NCBI RefSeq assembly: GCF_002632755.1
Contig: NZ_NJAK01000001.1
Span: forward strand, 1,674,001 to 1,738,000
Length of the DNA: 64,000 nt
Reading direction: 5' to 3'
DNA from: Xenorhabdus ishibashii
Lineage (GTDB): Bacteria > Pseudomonadota > Gammaproteobacteria > Enterobacterales > Enterobacteriaceae
Part shown: in pieces, positions 24,560 through 39,117 of the stretch
Layout: each line of letters starts with the position of its first letter
How positions within the stretch are numbered: position 1 is the first letter of the stretch
Position numbers and translations under genes: made by a program
Notes under the pieces: model-generated
Database searches by the model: none
What the model saw: the letters and a program-made list of their open reading frames with translations, nothing else
What the model was told of the DNA's origin: nothing

Positions 24560-26389
24560 TTACTCCACCGTCACCGATTTCGCCAAATTCCTTGGCTGAT
24601 CCACATCCGTACCTTTGATCAATGCAACGTGGTAAGACAGTAATTGCAGTGGCACGGTATAGAAGATCGGGGCGATCAACTCTTCTACGTGTGGCAGGGA
24701 GATGATCTTCATGTTTTCGCTGTTGGTGAAACCCGCATCCTGATCGGCGAAGACATATAACAAACCGCCACGGGCACGAACTTCTTCGATATTGGATTTC
24801 AGTTTTTCCAGCAGTTCGTTGTTCGGTGCAACGATGATCACTGGCATATCCGCGTCGATCAATGCCAATGGACCATGTTTCAATTCACCGGCAGCGTAAG
24901 CTTCTGCGTGAATATAGGAGATCTCTTTCAGTTTCAGTGCACCTTCAACCGCGATCGGGTACTGATTACCACGGCCGAGGAACAGGGCATGATGTTTTTC
25001 TGAGAAGTCTTCCGCCAGTGATTCAATCAGTTTATCTTTGGATAGCATGCTTTCAATGCGGCTTGGCAAAGCATGTAGGGCATGGACAATATCTTGTTCC
25101 AATGCAGCATCTGTACCTTTCAGTCGTCCCATGTAAGCCACCAGCATCAGTAATACAGTTAGCTGGGTAGTAAAGGCTTTGGTGGATGCTACGCCGATTT
25201 CTGCTCCTGCTTTGGTCATCAGGGCAAATTCAGATTCACGTACCAAAGAGGAACCGGCAACGTTACAGATAGTCAATGAAGTCAGATAGCCTAGCTCCTT
25301 GGATAAACGCAGGGCAGCCAAGGTATCAGCCGTTTCGCCAGATTGAGACAAGGTGATTAGCAGGCTTCCCTTACGCCGTGATGGCTTGCGATAACGAAAC
25401 TCAGAAGCGATTTCAACATCACATGGAATACCTGCCAGTGATTCGAACCAGTAGCGCGAAACCATTCCCGCATTATAGGAGGTGCCACAGGCAACGATTT
25501 GGATATGCTCAACTTGAGACAGCAATTGCGCAGCATTAGCGCCCAGTTCTGACAGATTTACCTGACCACTGCTTAAACGCCCCTCCAATGTGCTCTTGAT
25601 CGCCATCGGTTGTTCGTAAATCTCTTTTTGCATGTAGTGGCGGTAAACACCTTTATCACCTGCATCGTACTGAACGTTAGATTCAATTTGTTCACGCTCA
25701 ACCGCTTCGCCCTGCACATCAAAGATGCGAACGGTACGGCGAGTGATTTCTGCGATATCTCCCTCTTCCAGATAGATAAAGCGACGAGTCACAGGTAGTA
25801 ATGCTAATTGGTCAGAGGCAAGGAAGTTTTCCCCTACGCCTAAACCGATTACCAATGGGCTGCCAGAACGCGCAGCGACCAGTACATCAGGATGACGGCT
25901 ATCCATAACCACTGTGCCATAAGCGCCCCGCAATTGTGGAATCACACGTTGCACCACTTCCAGCAGTGAACCGCCTTGTTGCTGTTCCCAGTGAACAAGA
26001 TGGGCAATGGTTTCTGTGTCTGTATCAGAAGAGAAAGTGTAACCACGCGCTTTTAATTCTTCGCGCAGTTCTTCGTGGTTTTCAATAATGCCGTTATGCA
26101 CAACCGCAATATGTTCAGAAACATGAGGATGGGCATTACGCTCGTTTGGTTCACCGTGAGTCGCCCAACGAGTATGGGCAATCCCTGTGCCACCAGTAAC
26201 CGGCTGTTTGTCTGCTTCATCAGCCAGCATCTGCACTTTACCGACTTCACGCAGACGGGTCATACGGTTTTCGCTGTCAATAACAGCCATACCCGCAGAG
26301 TCATAACCACGGTATTCCAGGCGACGAAGACCTTCGATCAGTATTTCTGCAATATCTCGTTGTGCTACTGCACCAACAATTCCACACAT
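24560..26389 (-). CDS. glmS: Glutamine-fructose-6-phosphate aminotransferase
   Basis: 609 residues, the normal length. It makes glucosamine-6-phosphate from fructose-6-phosphate and glutamine, the first step toward UDP-GlcNAc for peptidoglycan and lipopolysaccharide. The N-terminal nucleophile Cys2 is in '[12 protein letters not shown]'; the glutaminase part extends to about 240 ('[18 protein letters not shown]'). Two SIS sugar-isomerase domains follow ('[17 protein letters not shown]', '[14 protein letters not shown]', '[20 protein letters not shown]'), ending 'LAKSVTVE'. It follows glmU as in E. coli, where the pair is co-transcribed and glmS is controlled by GlmY/GlmZ small RNAs; those are not in this window. 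Confidence 0.98.
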   Translation of the reverse strand: MCGIVGAVAQRDIAEILIEGLRRLEYRGYDSAGMAVIDSENRMTRLREVGKVQMLADEADKQPVTGGTGIAHTRWATHGEPNERNAHPHVSEHIAVVHNGIIENHEELREELKARGYTFSSDTDTETIAHLVHWEQQQGGSLLEVVQRVIPQLRGAYGTVVMDSRHPDVLVAARSGSPLVIGLGVGENFLASDQLALLPVTRRFIYLEEGDIAEITRRTVRIFDVQGEAVEREQIESNVQYDAGDKGVYRHYMQKEIYEQPMAIKSTLEGRLSSGQVNLSELGANAAQLLSQVEHIQIVACGTSYNAGMVSRYWFESLAGIPCDVEIASEFRYRKPSRRKGSLLITLSQSGETADTLAALRLSKELGYLTSLTICNVAGSSLVRESEFALMTKAGAEIGVASTKAFTTQLTVLLMLVAYMGRLKGTDAALEQDIVHALHALPSRIESMLSKDKLIESLAEDFSEKHHALFLGRGNQYPIAVEGALKLKEISYIHAEAYAAGELKHGPLALIDADMPVIIVAPNNELLEKLKSNIEEVRARGGLLYVFADQDAGFTNSENMKIISLPHVEELIAPIFYTVPLQLLSYHVALIKGTDVDQPRNLAKSVTVE

Positions 26390-26530
26390 TTTGTTTTATT
26401 CCTAAGAACAGGGCAATGAAGCCCTTTTTATGTCGCACAACCTGATTATCTTACGGCAAATCGCGCTCTGGCTTTGCCGTCCCCGAGCTTTGTAGAGATG
26501 GGGATTTTTTATTATGGATATATCTTAAAA

Positions 26531-27931
26531 TTATTTTTTCTTCACTGGACGCTGCCAGTTTTTAATATGAGTTTGCTTTACACGACTGATAACCAATTCG
26601 TTCTCAGCAATGTCTTTTGTTACTGTGGTTCCGGCACCAATAGTCGCACCTTTCGCTACCGTAACTGGTGCTACAAGCTGTGTGTCAGAACCAACAAAAA
26701 CGTCATCACCGATGATGGTCTTAAATTTATTGGCGCCATCATAGTTACAAGTAATGGTTCCCGCACCAATATTTACATTATTGCCGATTTCAGAATCACC
26801 AAGATAAGTCAGGTGACCAGCCTTGGAACCTTTGCCAAGCGTGGATTTTTTCATTTCAACGAAATTGCCAACATGGGATTTTTCCGCCAATTTAGAGCCA
26901 GGGCGTAAACGGGCAAAAGGCCCAATAGTGCACTCAGCCGCAATTTCAGAATCTTCGATGATAGTGTAAGGGTCAATGACTGCCCCATCACCAATAACAC
27001 AATTTTTCAGGATACAACCAGAGCCAATCTGAACATTATTTCCCAATGTGACATGACCTTTAATGATCACATTGGTATCAATCACTACATCCCGACCATG
27101 TTCTAATGTTCCGCGCAAATCAAAACGAGCAGGATCTAACAACATGACGCCCGCCAGCAGTAATTTTTCTGCTTGCTCAAATTGGTAAATACGCTCTAAG
27201 GCAGAAAGTTGCTGGCGATTGTTAACCCCTTCCATCTCACTTAAACGGCTTGGGTGTACTACCTTGATTTGACGGCCTTCTCTGTGTGCAAGCGCAATAA
27301 CATCAGTCAGGTAATATTCGCCCTGTGCGTTATTGTTTTCCAACCTGGATAACCAACGTTTCAAATCACCGCCATTCGCAACTAAAATACCGGTGTTAAT
27401 CTCATTGATTTTGCGCTGTTCTTCTGTTGCATCTTTCTGTTCGATAATGCCCGTCACTTCACCATCTTCACGAATGATACGACCATAACCCGTTGGATTA
27501 TCCAAAATTGCTGTTAATAAGCCAATTCCACCCTCTGGCTTAGCTTCAATCAAACGAGCCAAAGTATCTTTACCAATCAAGGGCACATCACCGTAAAGGA
27601 TCAGAATATCTTCATCATCCGAAAAATACGGAGCCGCTTGCTGCATGGCGTGCCCCGTACCAAGCTGCTCAGCTTGCAGTACCCAATTTAGATTCTGGTT
27701 GGGAAGTGCTTGTTTCATCAAATCACCACCATGCCCATAAACCAAGTGAATATTTTGGGCGCCCAACTCCATTGCGGTATCAATAACATGCTGAACCATC
27801 GGCTTACCAGCCAGCAAGTGCAGAACTTTAGGAAGAGCGGAATACATGCGAGTTCCCTTGCCTGCGGCAAGGATCACGACACTTTTTGTACTGACATTAT
27901 TTACGTTGGCATTATTTGCAATCACAGACAT
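26531..27931 (-). CDS. glmU: Bifunctional GlcNAc-1-P uridyltransferase / GlcN-1-P acetyltransferase
   Basis: Start at '[14 protein letters not shown]' behind CAGGT gives 466 residues, about ten more than E. coli GlmU; an upstream in-frame start adds 25 residues unlike the family. The N-terminal nucleotidyltransferase has '[12 protein letters not shown]' (residues 18-29) and 'YGDVPLI'. From about 255 a left-handed beta helix of hexapeptide repeats forms the acetyltransferase ('[13 protein letters not shown]', '[14 protein letters not shown]', '[11 protein letters not shown]'). It makes UDP-GlcNAc, feeding cell-wall and outer-membrane synthesis. It precedes glmS by 141 bases and lies downstream of the atp operon, as in E. 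coli. Confidence 0.97.
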   Translation of the reverse strand: MSVIANNANVNNVSTKSVVILAAGKGTRMYSALPKVLHLLAGKPMVQHVIDTAMELGAQNIHLVYGHGGDLMKQALPNQNLNWVLQAEQLGTGHAMQQAAPYFSDDEDILILYGDVPLIGKDTLARLIEAKPEGGIGLLTAILDNPTGYGRIIREDGEVTGIIEQKDATEEQRKINEINTGILVANGGDLKRWLSRLENNNAQGEYYLTDVIALAHREGRQIKVVHPSRLSEMEGVNNRQQLSALERIYQFEQAEKLLLAGVMLLDPARFDLRGTLEHGRDVVIDTNVIIKGHVTLGNNVQIGSGCILKNCVIGDGAVIDPYTIIEDSEIAAECTIGPFARLRPGSKLAEKSHVGNFVEMKKSTLGKGSKAGHLTYLGDSEIGNNVNIGAGTITCNYDGANKFKTIIGDDVFVGSDTQLVAPVTVAKGATIGAGTTVTKDIAENELVISRVKQTHIKNWQRPVKKK

Positions 27932-27976
27932 AAGAAACCTGACAATCCCAATTTTTAAGTATGAAAGTAAACCTGT

Positions 27977-28006
27977 TTGCGAAATAAATTGCCACATATT
28001 TCGCAA
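27977..28006. repeat. Inverted repeat upstream of glmU
   Basis: Nine-base arms TTGCGAAAT/ATTTCGCAA separated by a 12-base loop, between the atp terminator and the glmU start. Could be a leader hairpin or operator for glmU-glmS (in E. coli NagC binds near here); no T tail, so not a terminator. Confidence 0.45.
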
Positions 28007-28009
28007 TGC

Positions 28010-28040
28010 AAAAAAGCCAGTTAGTTTTCACCAACTGGCT
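28010..28040 (-). terminator. Terminator of the atp operon
   Basis: On the minus strand the stem AGCCAGTTGG/ACTAACTGGCT is followed by six T, 80 bases past the atpC stop. A textbook intrinsic terminator separating atp from glmUS. Confidence 0.88.
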
Positions 28041-28119
28041 CTTTATCTAACTGCCTATACCCTTTATCTTTCATGTCGCAACCCAATTGGATGCAATTCG
28101 AAAATCTATCGGGTACTTA

Positions 28120-28542
28120 TTACATCATTTTTTTTGTCAGCTCGATAACGCGAAGTTTCGCGATCGCTTTCGACAATTCAGCAGATGCCTGAGCATAATC
28201 AACATCGCCGTGGGAGTTACGGATGTGTTCTTCTGCCTTGCGCTTGGCTTCAAGCACTTTAGCTTCGTCCAAATCCTTACCACGGATCGCTGTATCGGCC
28301 AGTACGATAACGCCGTTTGGCTGAACTTCAAGAATACCACCTGACAGATAGATAAACTCTTCTTCACCAAACTGCTTAACAATACGTATCATGCCCGGTT
28401 TTATGGCAGTAAGCAGTGGTGTGTGTTGAGGATAGATCCCCAGCTCACCTTCACTACCTGTCACCTGAATTTTCTGTACCAGCCCTTCAAACATCTGTTT
28501 TTCAGCACTGACTACGTTCAGGGAGAACGTCATTGCAGCCAT
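28120..28542 (-). CDS. atpC: ATP synthase F1 subunit epsilon
   Basis: 140 residues; an internal ATG at codon 4 would give nearly the E. coli start (MAMTYHL-type). Epsilon is part of the central stalk and inhibits hydrolysis. The N-terminal beta sandwich is clear ('[20 protein letters not shown]', '[20 protein letters not shown]'), and the C-terminal two-helix hairpin follows ('[18 protein letters not shown]'). Last gene of the operon, 21 bases after atpD, before the terminator. Confidence 0.97.
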   Translation of the reverse strand: MAAMTFSLNVVSAEKQMFEGLVQKIQVTGSEGELGIYPQHTPLLTAIKPGMIRIVKQFGEEEFIYLSGGILEVQPNGVIVLADTAIRGKDLDEAKVLEAKRKAEEHIRNSHGDVDYAQASAELSKAIAKLRVIELTKKMM

Positions 28543-28563
28543 ATCAACCTCCCGTCAGCCGTA

Positions 28564-29973
<1,410 letters not shown>

Positions 29974-29980
29974 CTAGCTG

Positions 29981-30844
29981 TTAAACCGCAGAAGCACCCG
30001 AAACGATTTCGGTGAGTTCCTGAGTGATACTGGCCTGACGAGCCTTGTTGTAAACCAACTGCAACTCTTTGATCAGGTTGCCACCGTTATCGGTCGCGGC
30101 TTTCATCGCTACCATTCGTGCGGCCTGTTCACTAGCCAGGTTTTCAACGACGCCTTGATAAACTTGCGCTTCTATATAGCGGCGCAGCAGGGTATCCAAC
30201 AGTGCCTTAGGATCAGGTTCATACAAATAATCCCAAGACTTCTTCTTCAGTGTTTCATCGTCTCCGGCTGGCAGAGGCAATAACTGAGTGATCGTCGGAA
30301 CCTGAGACATTGTATTCATGAACTTGTTTGTCACTATATACAGTTTATCCAGACGCCCTTCGTCATATGCTTGCATCATGACGTGGACTGGCCCGATCAG
30401 TTCGGATAATGATGGGTTATCTCCCATTCCTGTTACTTGAGCAACAATGTTGCCCCCAACAGAAGAAAAGAAGGAAACCGCTTTTGATCCAATAAGCGCC
30501 AAATCAACTTGGACGTTTTTATCAGACCAGTCTTTCATTTCTATCAGCAATTTTTTGAACACGTTAATGTTCAAACCGCCACATAAACCACGATCAGTCG
30601 AAACAACCACGTACCCAACACGCTTGACTTCGCGCTCTTCAAGGTATGGATGTTTGTATTCCAGATTACCTAACGCAAGGTGTCCAATCACATTGCGAAT
30701 GGTTTCTGCATAAGGACGGCTGGCCGCCATGCGATCCTGCGTTTTACGCATTTTGGACGCGGCGACCATCTCCATCGCTTTAGTGATTTTTTGCGTGTTT
30801 TGCACACTGGCGATTTTGGTACGTATTTCTTTTGCGCCGGCCAT
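29981..30844 (-). CDS. atpG: ATP synthase F1 subunit gamma
   Basis: Start at '[20 protein letters not shown]' behind GGAGA gives 287 residues, exactly the E. coli length; an upstream in-frame start adds 11 unrelated residues. Gamma is the rotating shaft: N-terminal helix '[19 protein letters not shown]', central Rossmann-like part with '[13 protein letters not shown]', and C-terminal helix '[18 protein letters not shown]' ending in '[16 protein letters not shown]'. Between alpha and beta genes. Confidence 0.98.
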   Translation of the reverse strand: MAGAKEIRTKIASVQNTQKITKAMEMVAASKMRKTQDRMAASRPYAETIRNVIGHLALGNLEYKHPYLEEREVKRVGYVVVSTDRGLCGGLNINVFKKLLIEMKDWSDKNVQVDLALIGSKAVSFFSSVGGNIVAQVTGMGDNPSLSELIGPVHVMMQAYDEGRLDKLYIVTNKFMNTMSQVPTITQLLPLPAGDDETLKKKSWDYLYEPDPKALLDTLLRRYIEAQVYQGVVENLASEQAARMVAMKAATDNGGNLIKELQLVYNKARQASITQELTEIVSGASAV

Positions 30845-30916
30845 TTCTGCTTCTCCGAATTCAACCAGACGGCCCAAGTTTTTCCATTAAATAGAATCAA
30901 ACAGGGCCGAATAGTG

Positions 30917-32458
30917 TTACCAGGACTGAGTCGCCTTGAAGGATTCCAACAGAGCTTTCAGCTTCGCTTCGATCTCTCCATTGTAATCACCAGACTGGTC
31001 AATCTCTTTCAGAAGATCAGCATGTTCACGGTTAGCATACGCCAACAGCGCAGCTTCGAAACTGACCACTTTTGCGATTTCGATATCTTCCAGATAACCA
31101 CGCTCAGCAGCAAACAGAGACAGAGCCTGCTGTGCAATAGACATCGGCTGATACTGTTTCTGTTTCAGCAACTCAGTGACTTTCTGACCATGATCCAACT
31201 GCTTACGCGTTGCGTCATCCAGATCAGAAGCAAACTGGGAGAATGCTGCCAGTTCGCGATACTGAGCCAGAGCGGTACGAATACCACCAGACAGTTTCTT
31301 GATGATCTTAGTCTGAGCAGCACCACCTACACGGGATACGGAAATCCCTGGGTTAACCGCTGGACGAATACCTGAGTTGAACAGAGACGATTCAAGGAAG
31401 ATCTGACCATCAGTGATGGAGATAACGTTTGTTGGTACGAACGCAGAAACGTCACCCGCCTGAGTTTCAATGATTGGCAGTGCAGTCAGAGAACCTGTTT
31501 TACCCTTAACTTCACCATTAGTGAATTTTTCAACGTATTCAGCGTTAACACGCGCTGCACGCTCCAGCAAACGGGAGTGCAGGTAGAAAACGTCTCCAGG
31601 ATAGGCTTCACGCCCAGGTGGACGACGCAGCAACAGGGAAATCTGACGGTATGCTACAGCCTGTTTAGACAGATCATCGTAAACAATCAGTGCATCTTCA
31701 CCACGATCACGGAAGTATTCACCCATCGCACAACCAGAGTATGGTGCCAGATATTGTAGAGCCGCAGATTCAGAAGCGGATGCAACAACAACGATAGTAT
31801 TTTCCAGTGCGTCGTGTTCTTCCAGTTTACGGACTACGTTAGCAATGGTAGAAGCTTTCTGACCAATCGCAACATAGACACATTTAATACCAGAATTACG
31901 CTGATTGATGATCGCATCGATAGCCAGAGCGGTTTTACCGGTCTGACGGTCACCGATTACCAGCTCACGCTGGCCACGGCCAATTGGGATCATGGCATCA
32001 ACGGATTTGTAACCTGTCTGGACAGGCTGGTCAACGGATTGACGATCGATAACACCTGGTGCGATAACTTCTACCGGTGAGAAGCCATCATTATCAATAG
32101 CGCCCTTGCCATCAATTGGCTCACCCAGTGTGTTAACAACACGACCCAGCAGACCACGGCCAACAGGCACTTCCAAAATACGACCCGTACATTTGACTTT
32201 CATGCCTTCGGCTAAGTCAGCATACGGACCCATCACAACCGCACCTACAGAGTCGCGCTCCAGGTTCAGTGCAATTGCATAACGGTTGCCAGGCAGGGAG
32301 ATCATTTCACCCTGCATGACATCGGCTAAACCATGAATACGAATGATACCGTCGTTAACGGAAACAATCGTACCTTCATTGTGAGCTTCGCTCACGACAT
32401 TGAACTGAGCAATACGCTGTTTGATCAGTTCGCTGATTTCGGTGGAATTCAGTTGCAT
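30917..32458 (-). CDS. atpA: ATP synthase F1 subunit alpha
   Basis: 513 residues as in E. coli. Starts '[16 protein letters not shown]', the stator-binding N-terminal helix. P-loop GDRQTGKT at 169-176; the arginine finger lies in '[16 protein letters not shown]'. It binds nucleotide non-catalytically and completes the catalytic sites on beta. Fourteen bases follow the delta gene stop, in the conserved operon order. Confidence 0.99.
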   Translation of the reverse strand: MQLNSTEISELIKQRIAQFNVVSEAHNEGTIVSVNDGIIRIHGLADVMQGEMISLPGNRYAIALNLERDSVGAVVMGPYADLAEGMKVKCTGRILEVPVGRGLLGRVVNTLGEPIDGKGAIDNDGFSPVEVIAPGVIDRQSVDQPVQTGYKSVDAMIPIGRGQRELVIGDRQTGKTALAIDAIINQRNSGIKCVYVAIGQKASTIANVVRKLEEHDALENTIVVVASASESAALQYLAPYSGCAMGEYFRDRGEDALIVYDDLSKQAVAYRQISLLLRRPPGREAYPGDVFYLHSRLLERAARVNAEYVEKFTNGEVKGKTGSLTALPIIETQAGDVSAFVPTNVISITDGQIFLESSLFNSGIRPAVNPGISVSRVGGAAQTKIIKKLSGGIRTALAQYRELAAFSQFASDLDDATRKQLDHGQKVTELLKQKQYQPMSIAQQALSLFAAERGYLEDIEIAKVVSFEAALLAYANREHADLLKEIDQSGDYNGEIEAKLKALLESFKATQSW

Positions 32459-32472
32459 ATGCTCCAGTCCCC

Positions 32473-33006
32473 TTAAGACTGCAAGACGTCTGTTAAACGA
32501 TCCAGACGGCCACGAATACTGCCATCGATCACCATGTCACCTGCACGGATAACCACACCGGCAATAACAGACTTGTCAATTTTGCAATTCAGCTTCACTT
32601 TGCGTGACAGACGTTTTTCCATCGCCGCAGAAATTTTAGCCTGCTGCTGCTCATTCAGTTCGGACGCAGAAATCACTTCAACATCGATAGTCGACTCAAG
32701 TGACGCACGCAATTGGATAAATTGCAGGAAGACTTCTGGCAGTACCAGCAAGCGACCATTTTCTGCCATTACACGAATAAAGTTCTGAGCATGCTCATCA
32801 ACCTGCTCACCACAAAGGGTGATGAAGGTTTTGGCTAACGTTTCCGGTGCCAATGAACCGGAAAGCAGCTCACCAACCTGCTCATTGCGAGTCACCTCAG
32901 CAATGAACGCCAGCATGTTCTGCCAGTGTTCGAGAGATTGATGTTCTACAGCAAAGTCAAAAGCTGCTTTGGCGTAGGGGCGAGCTACCGTAGCAAATTC
33001 AGACAT
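32473..33006 (-). CDS. atpH: ATP synthase F1 subunit delta
   Basis: 177 residues, the E. coli length. Delta links F1 to the peripheral stalk b subunits. Typical N-terminal six-helix bundle ('[20 protein letters not shown]', '[12 protein letters not shown]') and C-terminal part ('[19 protein letters not shown]', '[11 protein letters not shown]'). Twelve bases after atpF, preceded by GGAGGG. Confidence 0.98.
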   Translation of the reverse strand: MSEFATVARPYAKAAFDFAVEHQSLEHWQNMLAFIAEVTRNEQVGELLSGSLAPETLAKTFITLCGEQVDEHAQNFIRVMAENGRLLVLPEVFLQFIQLRASLESTIDVEVISASELNEQQQAKISAAMEKRLSRKVKLNCKIDKSVIAGVVIRAGDMVIDGSIRGRLDRLTDVLQS

Positions 33007-33018
33007 GCCCCTCCCTCC

Positions 33019-33489
33019 TTACAGTTCAGCGACCAGTTTATCAACGATGTCGCTGTTAGCAGCTTCATCCACGGAACGTTCGATGATTTTCTCGGCACCT
33101 GCGATCGCCAGTATCGCAACCTGTTTACGTAACTCTTCACGAGCGCGCTTGCATTCAGCTTCAATTTCAGCATGAGCTTGCGCTACAATTCTGTTACGTT
33201 CAAGCTCTGCTTCTGCTTTAGCATCATCAATAATTTGGGCTTTTTGTTTATTAGCCTGCTCAATGATAACTTGTGCATCAGCTTTCGCTTTTTTCAGTTG
33301 GTCGGTCGCATTGGCTTGCGCTAAGTCCAGGTTCTTTTTGGCACGCTCTGCTGAAGCCAAACCGTCAGCAATCTCTTTCTGACGTTTTTCAATGGCCGCC
33401 ATAATTGGTGGCCATACATACTTCATGCAGAACAAAACAAACAGGACAAACGCTAAGGCCTGGCCGAGGATTGTTGCGTTAATATTCAC
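33019..33489 (-). CDS. atpF: ATP synthase F0 subunit b
   Basis: 156 residues. One N-terminal membrane helix ('[20 protein letters not shown]'), then a long charged coiled coil rich in Ala, Lys and Glu that dimerises as the peripheral stalk ('[20 protein letters not shown]'). Length equals E. coli b. Between the c and delta genes. Confidence 0.98.
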   Translation of the reverse strand: MNINATILGQALAFVLFVLFCMKYVWPPIMAAIEKRQKEIADGLASAERAKKNLDLAQANATDQLKKAKADAQVIIEQANKQKAQIIDDAKAEAELERNRIVAQAHAEIEAECKRAREELRKQVAILAIAGAEKIIERSVDEAANSDIVDKLVAEL

Positions 33490-33547
33490 GACACAATACC
33501 TCTATTTCAATTAATGAATTGGCGTAATTTTAAGTTCTGCTATTTTA

Positions 33548-33805
<258 letters not shown>

Positions 33806-33838
33806 TCAAGTTAAAACACAATTATTGATTGATAAAAA

Positions 33839-35072
<1,234 letters not shown>

Positions 35073-35105
35073 GACTTTTGTTTTCTCCCTGTGGTACACC
35101 ATCAC

Positions 35106-35683
35106 ATATCAGGCTTTGCTGAATGTTGTATAAAACTGGCTTTGCTTAAGAGTGTCAAGTGACAAAAACGTGCAAATTATACGGGCAGCCAAAATGAATT
35201 CAATCCATAAGTAGCGAAAAAGTGAATAATTATTTAAATTTCTAACTTTGGTGCTAGATCGCTCACAAATACCATTTAATATTCTGCAATGACTAATGGT
35301 ATTGTCTTTAAATTAAACGTGATATACATCACATTAAACAAAAACCATTAATTATATTTATCATTAGGTATGTGATAAAAATCTTTTATTTTTTTCAACA
35401 GAAATCAACCTATTAATATTACACCTATGAAGTTTTATCTGCTATATCGATAAAAAAGGTTAAATGATTATTTTACTCACTTTCTCTAAAATTTTTTTAT
35501 AAAGAAAACCGATAGAAATCTTTAAAAAGAGAAATTATATCAATATAAAAGTAACGTTGGTTTTCTGTGAATCATCAGTAAATAAAGTTGAATCCATAGA
35601 AGAGAATAACGAGTAACGCCCGTTACATTTTAAATGTAATTGACGTTACTTATTATTTAGATTTTTTTTGATAAATAGCAAAG
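35106..35683. other. AT-rich intergenic region holding the atp operon promoter
   Basis: 578 bases without a credible gene, between atpI and rsmG, both on the minus strand. The right part (35560-35683) is the 3' flank of rsmG, the left part the atp promoter and leader. I see no clear intrinsic terminator for rsmG. The CGTTAC/GTAACG inverted repeats at 35613-35649 are the only marked structure. Confidence 0.6.
35613..35649. repeat. Clustered CGTTAC/GTAACG inverted repeats
   Basis: GTAACG (35613), CGTTAC (35621) and CGTTAC (35644) surround the near-perfect palindrome TTACATTTTAAATGTAA. The elements can pair in two alternative ways. Position, just past the rsmG stop and about 540 bases upstream of atpI, fits either an rsmG 3' structure or a protein-binding site. 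Confidence 0.5.
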
Positions 35684-36304
35684 TTAGTTTGACTTAAGTA
35701 TTACCAGATGACGCTGTTCATCTAACTCTGCGACTTGGAGAGAAATGACGGTGTCGAGTACAATCCCTGTTGGCAATTGAGACAATTCATTTTCCGGCAA
35801 TACACCTTTTAAGGCATAAAAACGGCCTTCACGTGGTTTGGGAAGATGACTGCACCATGACAACATGTCTTGCAACGAAGCAAACGCACGACTAATTACC
35901 CCATCAAAGGGAGGCTCAGGAACAAATTCTTCAACACGGTTTTGCACCGGTTCAATATTGTTCAAGCCTAATTCATGTTGAACCTGACGCAAAAAACGAA
36001 CCCGTTTTCCCAAACTATCCAATAAAGTGAAGTGAGAATCAGGGCGTACAATTGCCAGAGGAATGCCTGGCAAGCCAGGCCCTGTTCCCACATCAATAAA
36101 TCGTGTTCCATGCAGGAATGGATTAACAATGATGCTATCCATGATGTGCCGAATTAGCATCTGTACCGGATCACGCACAGATGTCAGGTTATAAGCCTTG
36201 TTCCATTTATTCAGCATGTCAACATAGGCAACAAGCTGTTGTTTCTGTGTCAGCGATAACTCAATGTCAGTTTTCGCCAGCAGTGCTTCCAATTTGTTAA
36301 GCAA
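35684..36304 (-). CDS. rsmG: 16S rRNA (guanine-527-N7)-methyltransferase RsmG
   Basis: 206 residues, one fewer than E. coli. SAM-binding Rossmann motif '[18 protein letters not shown]', then '[15 protein letters not shown]' and '[13 protein letters not shown]'. Methylates G527 of 16S rRNA. It follows mnmG by 16 bases, the classic gidA-gidB pair next to the origin. Confidence 0.97.
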   Translation of the reverse strand: MLNKLEALLAKTDIELSLTQKQQLVAYVDMLNKWNKAYNLTSVRDPVQMLIRHIMDSIIVNPFLHGTRFIDVGTGPGLPGIPLAIVRPDSHFTLLDSLGKRVRFLRQVQHELGLNNIEPVQNRVEEFVPEPPFDGVISRAFASLQDMLSWCSHLPKPREGRFYALKGVLPENELSQLPTGIVLDTVISLQVAELDEQRHLVILKSN

Positions 36305-36320
36305 AATCTGTTCCTTTCCC

Positions 36321-38210
36321 TTAGGCGCTACGACGCAGTAAACCTTGTTTTTTCAGCCATACCAGCAAAATAGAAATGGCTGCCGGAGTGATACCTGAAA
36401 TACGTGAAGCCTGACCAATTGAACTTGGTTTATGATCATTTAGTTTTGCAATAACTTCATTGGAAAGCCCGCTCACTTGTTGATAATCCAAATCAACAGG
36501 CAGTGCAGTATTCTCATTACGTAATTGTTTTTCGATCTCTTCTTGTTGACGGGCAATGTAGCCTTCGTACTTCACTTGAATTTCAACCTGATCCGCGGCT
36601 TGAGGCTCAGTCAATCCAGGGGCAAAACGGGGTAATGACTTCAGTAATTCATAATTCATTTCAGGGCGGCGCAGCAAATCTTCACCATTGGCTTCTTTTG
36701 ATAACGGTGTTTTCAGGAGCTGGTTGATATCCTCTAAGTTATCAGAGTGAGGGTGTACCCAAATATTGCGCAAGCGCTGCCGTTCCTGTTCGATCATTTC
36801 AAATTTGCGGCAATAATGTTCCCAACGAAGATCATCAACCAAGCCTAGTTTGCGGCCTTGTTCGGTCAGACGAAGATCCGCATTGTCTTCACGCAGCATC
36901 AAACGATATTCAGCACGGGAAGTGAACATCCGGTAAGGCTCTTTAGTTCCGAGTGTGCATAGATCATCGACTAATACGCCAATATAAGCCTGATCACGGC
37001 GTGGGAACCAACCTTCTTCACCGTTAGCATAACGGGCAGCGTTGAGACCAGCCAGTAACCCTTGTGCGGCTGCCTCTTCATATCCGGTGGTGCCATTGAT
37101 CTGGCCAGCAAAAAACAGACCATGAATAAATTTACTTTCCAGTGTTTGTTTTAAATCACGTGGATCGAAGAAGTCATATTCGATCGCATAACCAGGACGA
37201 ATAATACGGGCATTCTCCATGCCTTTCATGGAATGAACAATTTGCATCTGAACGTCAAATGGCAAACTGGTCGAAATACCGTTTGGATAGATTTCGTTAC
37301 TGGTCAGCCCTTCGGGTTCTAAGAAGATCTGGTGAGCGTTACGATCCGCAAAACGCATGACTTTGTCTTCGATGGAAGGACAATAACGAGGGCCGATCCC
37401 TTCGATGATCCCAGCGTACATTGGACTGCGATCCAAGTTATTGCGGATCACTTCATGGGTTTTTTCATTGGTATGTGTGATATAGCACGGGATCTGCCTT
37501 GGATGTTGATCGACATTACCCATGAATGAAAATACAGGTGTTGGGTTATCGCCCAGTTGCTGTTCTAGCTGACTAAAATCAATAGTTCGTGCATCAATGC
37601 GAGGCGGTGTTCCTGTTTTCAGGCGAGCTACACGCAAAGGTAGTTCACGTAAACGGTGAGATAATGAGATCGCAGGAGGATCTCCGGCTCGTCCGCCACT
37701 GTAGTTTTCCAATCCGATGTGAATTTTTCCATCAAGGAAAGTTCCTACAGTCAGAACTACAGATTTTGCTTTGAATTTTAATCCCATACGCGTAACAACA
37801 CCGGTAACAGTGTCGTTTTCAACGATGAGATCTTCAACGGGTTGCTGGAAGATCATTAAATTAGGCTGATTTTCCAATGCCGTCCTTACAGCTTGTCGGT
37901 AAAGTACTCGATCCGCTTGTGCTCGTGTAGCCCGAACAGCCGGGCCTTTGCTGGCATTGAGTGTTCTAAACTGAATACCGGCTTGATCCGTGGCTTTTGC
38001 CATTAAGCCACCAAGTGCATCGATCTCTTTTACCAGATGCCCTTTACCGATCCCACCAATGGCTGGATTACATGACATCTGGCCCAAAGTATCAATATTG
38101 TGAGTCAGTAGTAAGGTTTGACGCCCCATACGTGCGGAGGCCATCGCCGCTTCAGTACCGGCATGACCCCCGCCGATAATGATGACGTCAAAGTGCTCTG
38201 GATAAAACAT
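36321..38210 (-). CDS. mnmG: tRNA uridine-34 carboxymethylaminomethyl synthesis enzyme MnmG
   Basis: 629 residues as in E. coli GidA. FAD-binding '[20 protein letters not shown]' at the N-terminus, '[16 protein letters not shown]', and '[14 protein letters not shown]' with a conserved cysteine. With MnmE it installs cmnm5 at the wobble uridine of several tRNAs. It starts right beside oriC and is transcribed away from it; in E. coli its transcription influences origin activity. Confidence 0.99.
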   Translation of the reverse strand: MFYPEHFDVIIIGGGHAGTEAAMASARMGRQTLLLTHNIDTLGQMSCNPAIGGIGKGHLVKEIDALGGLMAKATDQAGIQFRTLNASKGPAVRATRAQADRVLYRQAVRTALENQPNLMIFQQPVEDLIVENDTVTGVVTRMGLKFKAKSVVLTVGTFLDGKIHIGLENYSGGRAGDPPAISLSHRLRELPLRVARLKTGTPPRIDARTIDFSQLEQQLGDNPTPVFSFMGNVDQHPRQIPCYITHTNEKTHEVIRNNLDRSPMYAGIIEGIGPRYCPSIEDKVMRFADRNAHQIFLEPEGLTSNEIYPNGISTSLPFDVQMQIVHSMKGMENARIIRPGYAIEYDFFDPRDLKQTLESKFIHGLFFAGQINGTTGYEEAAAQGLLAGLNAARYANGEEGWFPRRDQAYIGVLVDDLCTLGTKEPYRMFTSRAEYRLMLREDNADLRLTEQGRKLGLVDDLRWEHYCRKFEMIEQERQRLRNIWVHPHSDNLEDINQLLKTPLSKEANGEDLLRRPEMNYELLKSLPRFAPGLTEPQAADQVEIQVKYEGYIARQQEEIEKQLRNENTALPVDLDYQQVSGLSNEVIAKLNDHKPSSIGQASRISGITPAAISILLVWLKKQGLLRRSA

Positions 38211-38295
38211 GTGCGAACCTTCAATTGTGAGAATGCTTCATATGCATTGGAGAGAGAATTCTACTCAAGTTTGGACCTTAGACCAAGAGGTGAGA

Positions 38296-38565
38296 GATCA
38301 TCGTTATTTAAAATAAGATCTTTTTATTTAAAGATCTCTTTATTAGATCTTTTATTAGGATCGCGATCATCTGTGGATAAGTGGATTTTCCATATAAAGA
38401 TCATGATGCTGTAAAGGATCATTTGCTGTGAATGATCCGTGATCCAACTCAGTATAAGCTGGGATCAAAAAGCCTAGTTATTCACAGCCATTCGATTGTA
38501 ACTCGGTTATTAAATGGATAACTACGGGTTAACCCCTGCTTTTCAGATAAGTTATCCACAGTTGT
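38296..38565. other. oriC: Chromosomal replication origin oriC
   Basis: Between mnmG and mioC, as in E. coli. Three AT-rich 13-mers of GATCTnTTnTTTT type lie at 38317-38329, 38333-38345 and 38346-38358. DnaA boxes: TGTGGATAA at 38372-38380 (R1-like), TTATTCACA at 38478-38486 (R2-like), AATGGATAA at 38513-38521 (R3-like), and TTATCCACA at 38552-38560 (R4-like). Eleven GATC Dam sites lie between 38296 and 38466, which is needed for SeqA control. Spacing follows the E. coli origin closely. Confidence 0.96.
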
Positions 38566-38585
38566 TCGTTATATTTTTAATCAGA

Positions 38586-39026
38586 TCAGAGTAACTTTGA
38601 CCACTCTTTAACCCATTCTTCGGCTGGATCTTCGGGAATTTCGTGTTGCAGAATGTCGATTTCCAATCGATCTCCGATCCGTTTTGCTCCGTGATCTTCC
38701 AATAAGCGCTCCAGTGATCTTATCGCACCACAGAATGTGTCATATTCGGAACTGCCGATACCGACTGCACCAAATGTGATATTGCTGAGATCCGGTTGCT
38801 GCTGTGTGATCTCATCTGCCAGAGGCTGGAGATTATCAGGTAAGTCCCCAGCACCATGCGTTGACGTAACCACAAGCCATAATCCTTCAAGTGGAAGATC
38901 TTCCAATGAGGGGCCATGAAGCATCTCTGTTGAAAAGCCGTTATTTTCTAAGATCTCAGCTATATGTTCTGCAACATATTCGGCGCTACCCATTGTGCTG
39001 CCACTGATCAAGGTTATTGTACTCAT
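38586..39026 (-). CDS. mioC: Flavodoxin-like protein MioC
   Basis: Start at the second of two adjacent ATGs, five bases after AAGGA, gives 147 residues as in E. coli. Short-chain flavodoxin that binds FMN ('TLISGSTMGSAEYVAEHIAE', 'VVTSTHGAGDLPDNL', 'GIGSSEYDTFCGAI'). In E. coli it supports biotin synthase in vitro. Transcribed toward oriC, as in E. coli, where mioC transcription crosses the origin. Confidence 0.96.
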   Translation of the reverse strand: MSTITLISGSTMGSAEYVAEHIAEILENNGFSTEMLHGPSLEDLPLEGLWLVVTSTHGAGDLPDNLQPLADEITQQQPDLSNITFGAVGIGSSEYDTFCGAIRSLERLLEDHGAKRIGDRLEIDILQHEIPEDPAEEWVKEWSKLL

Positions 39027-39117
39027 CATGATCCTTGCTAAATTAAAGAACAACTATTGTACGTTGTGAATCTATAGGGATCTACCTGTGGATAATGTGG
39101 TTAACCGGTTTTTTGTT

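Noticed and set aside
26470..26520. TCCCC/GGGGA hairpin with T run between glmU and glmS
   Set aside because: The T run is on the plus strand where no gene ends; it does not terminate the minus-strand glmU-glmS transcript.
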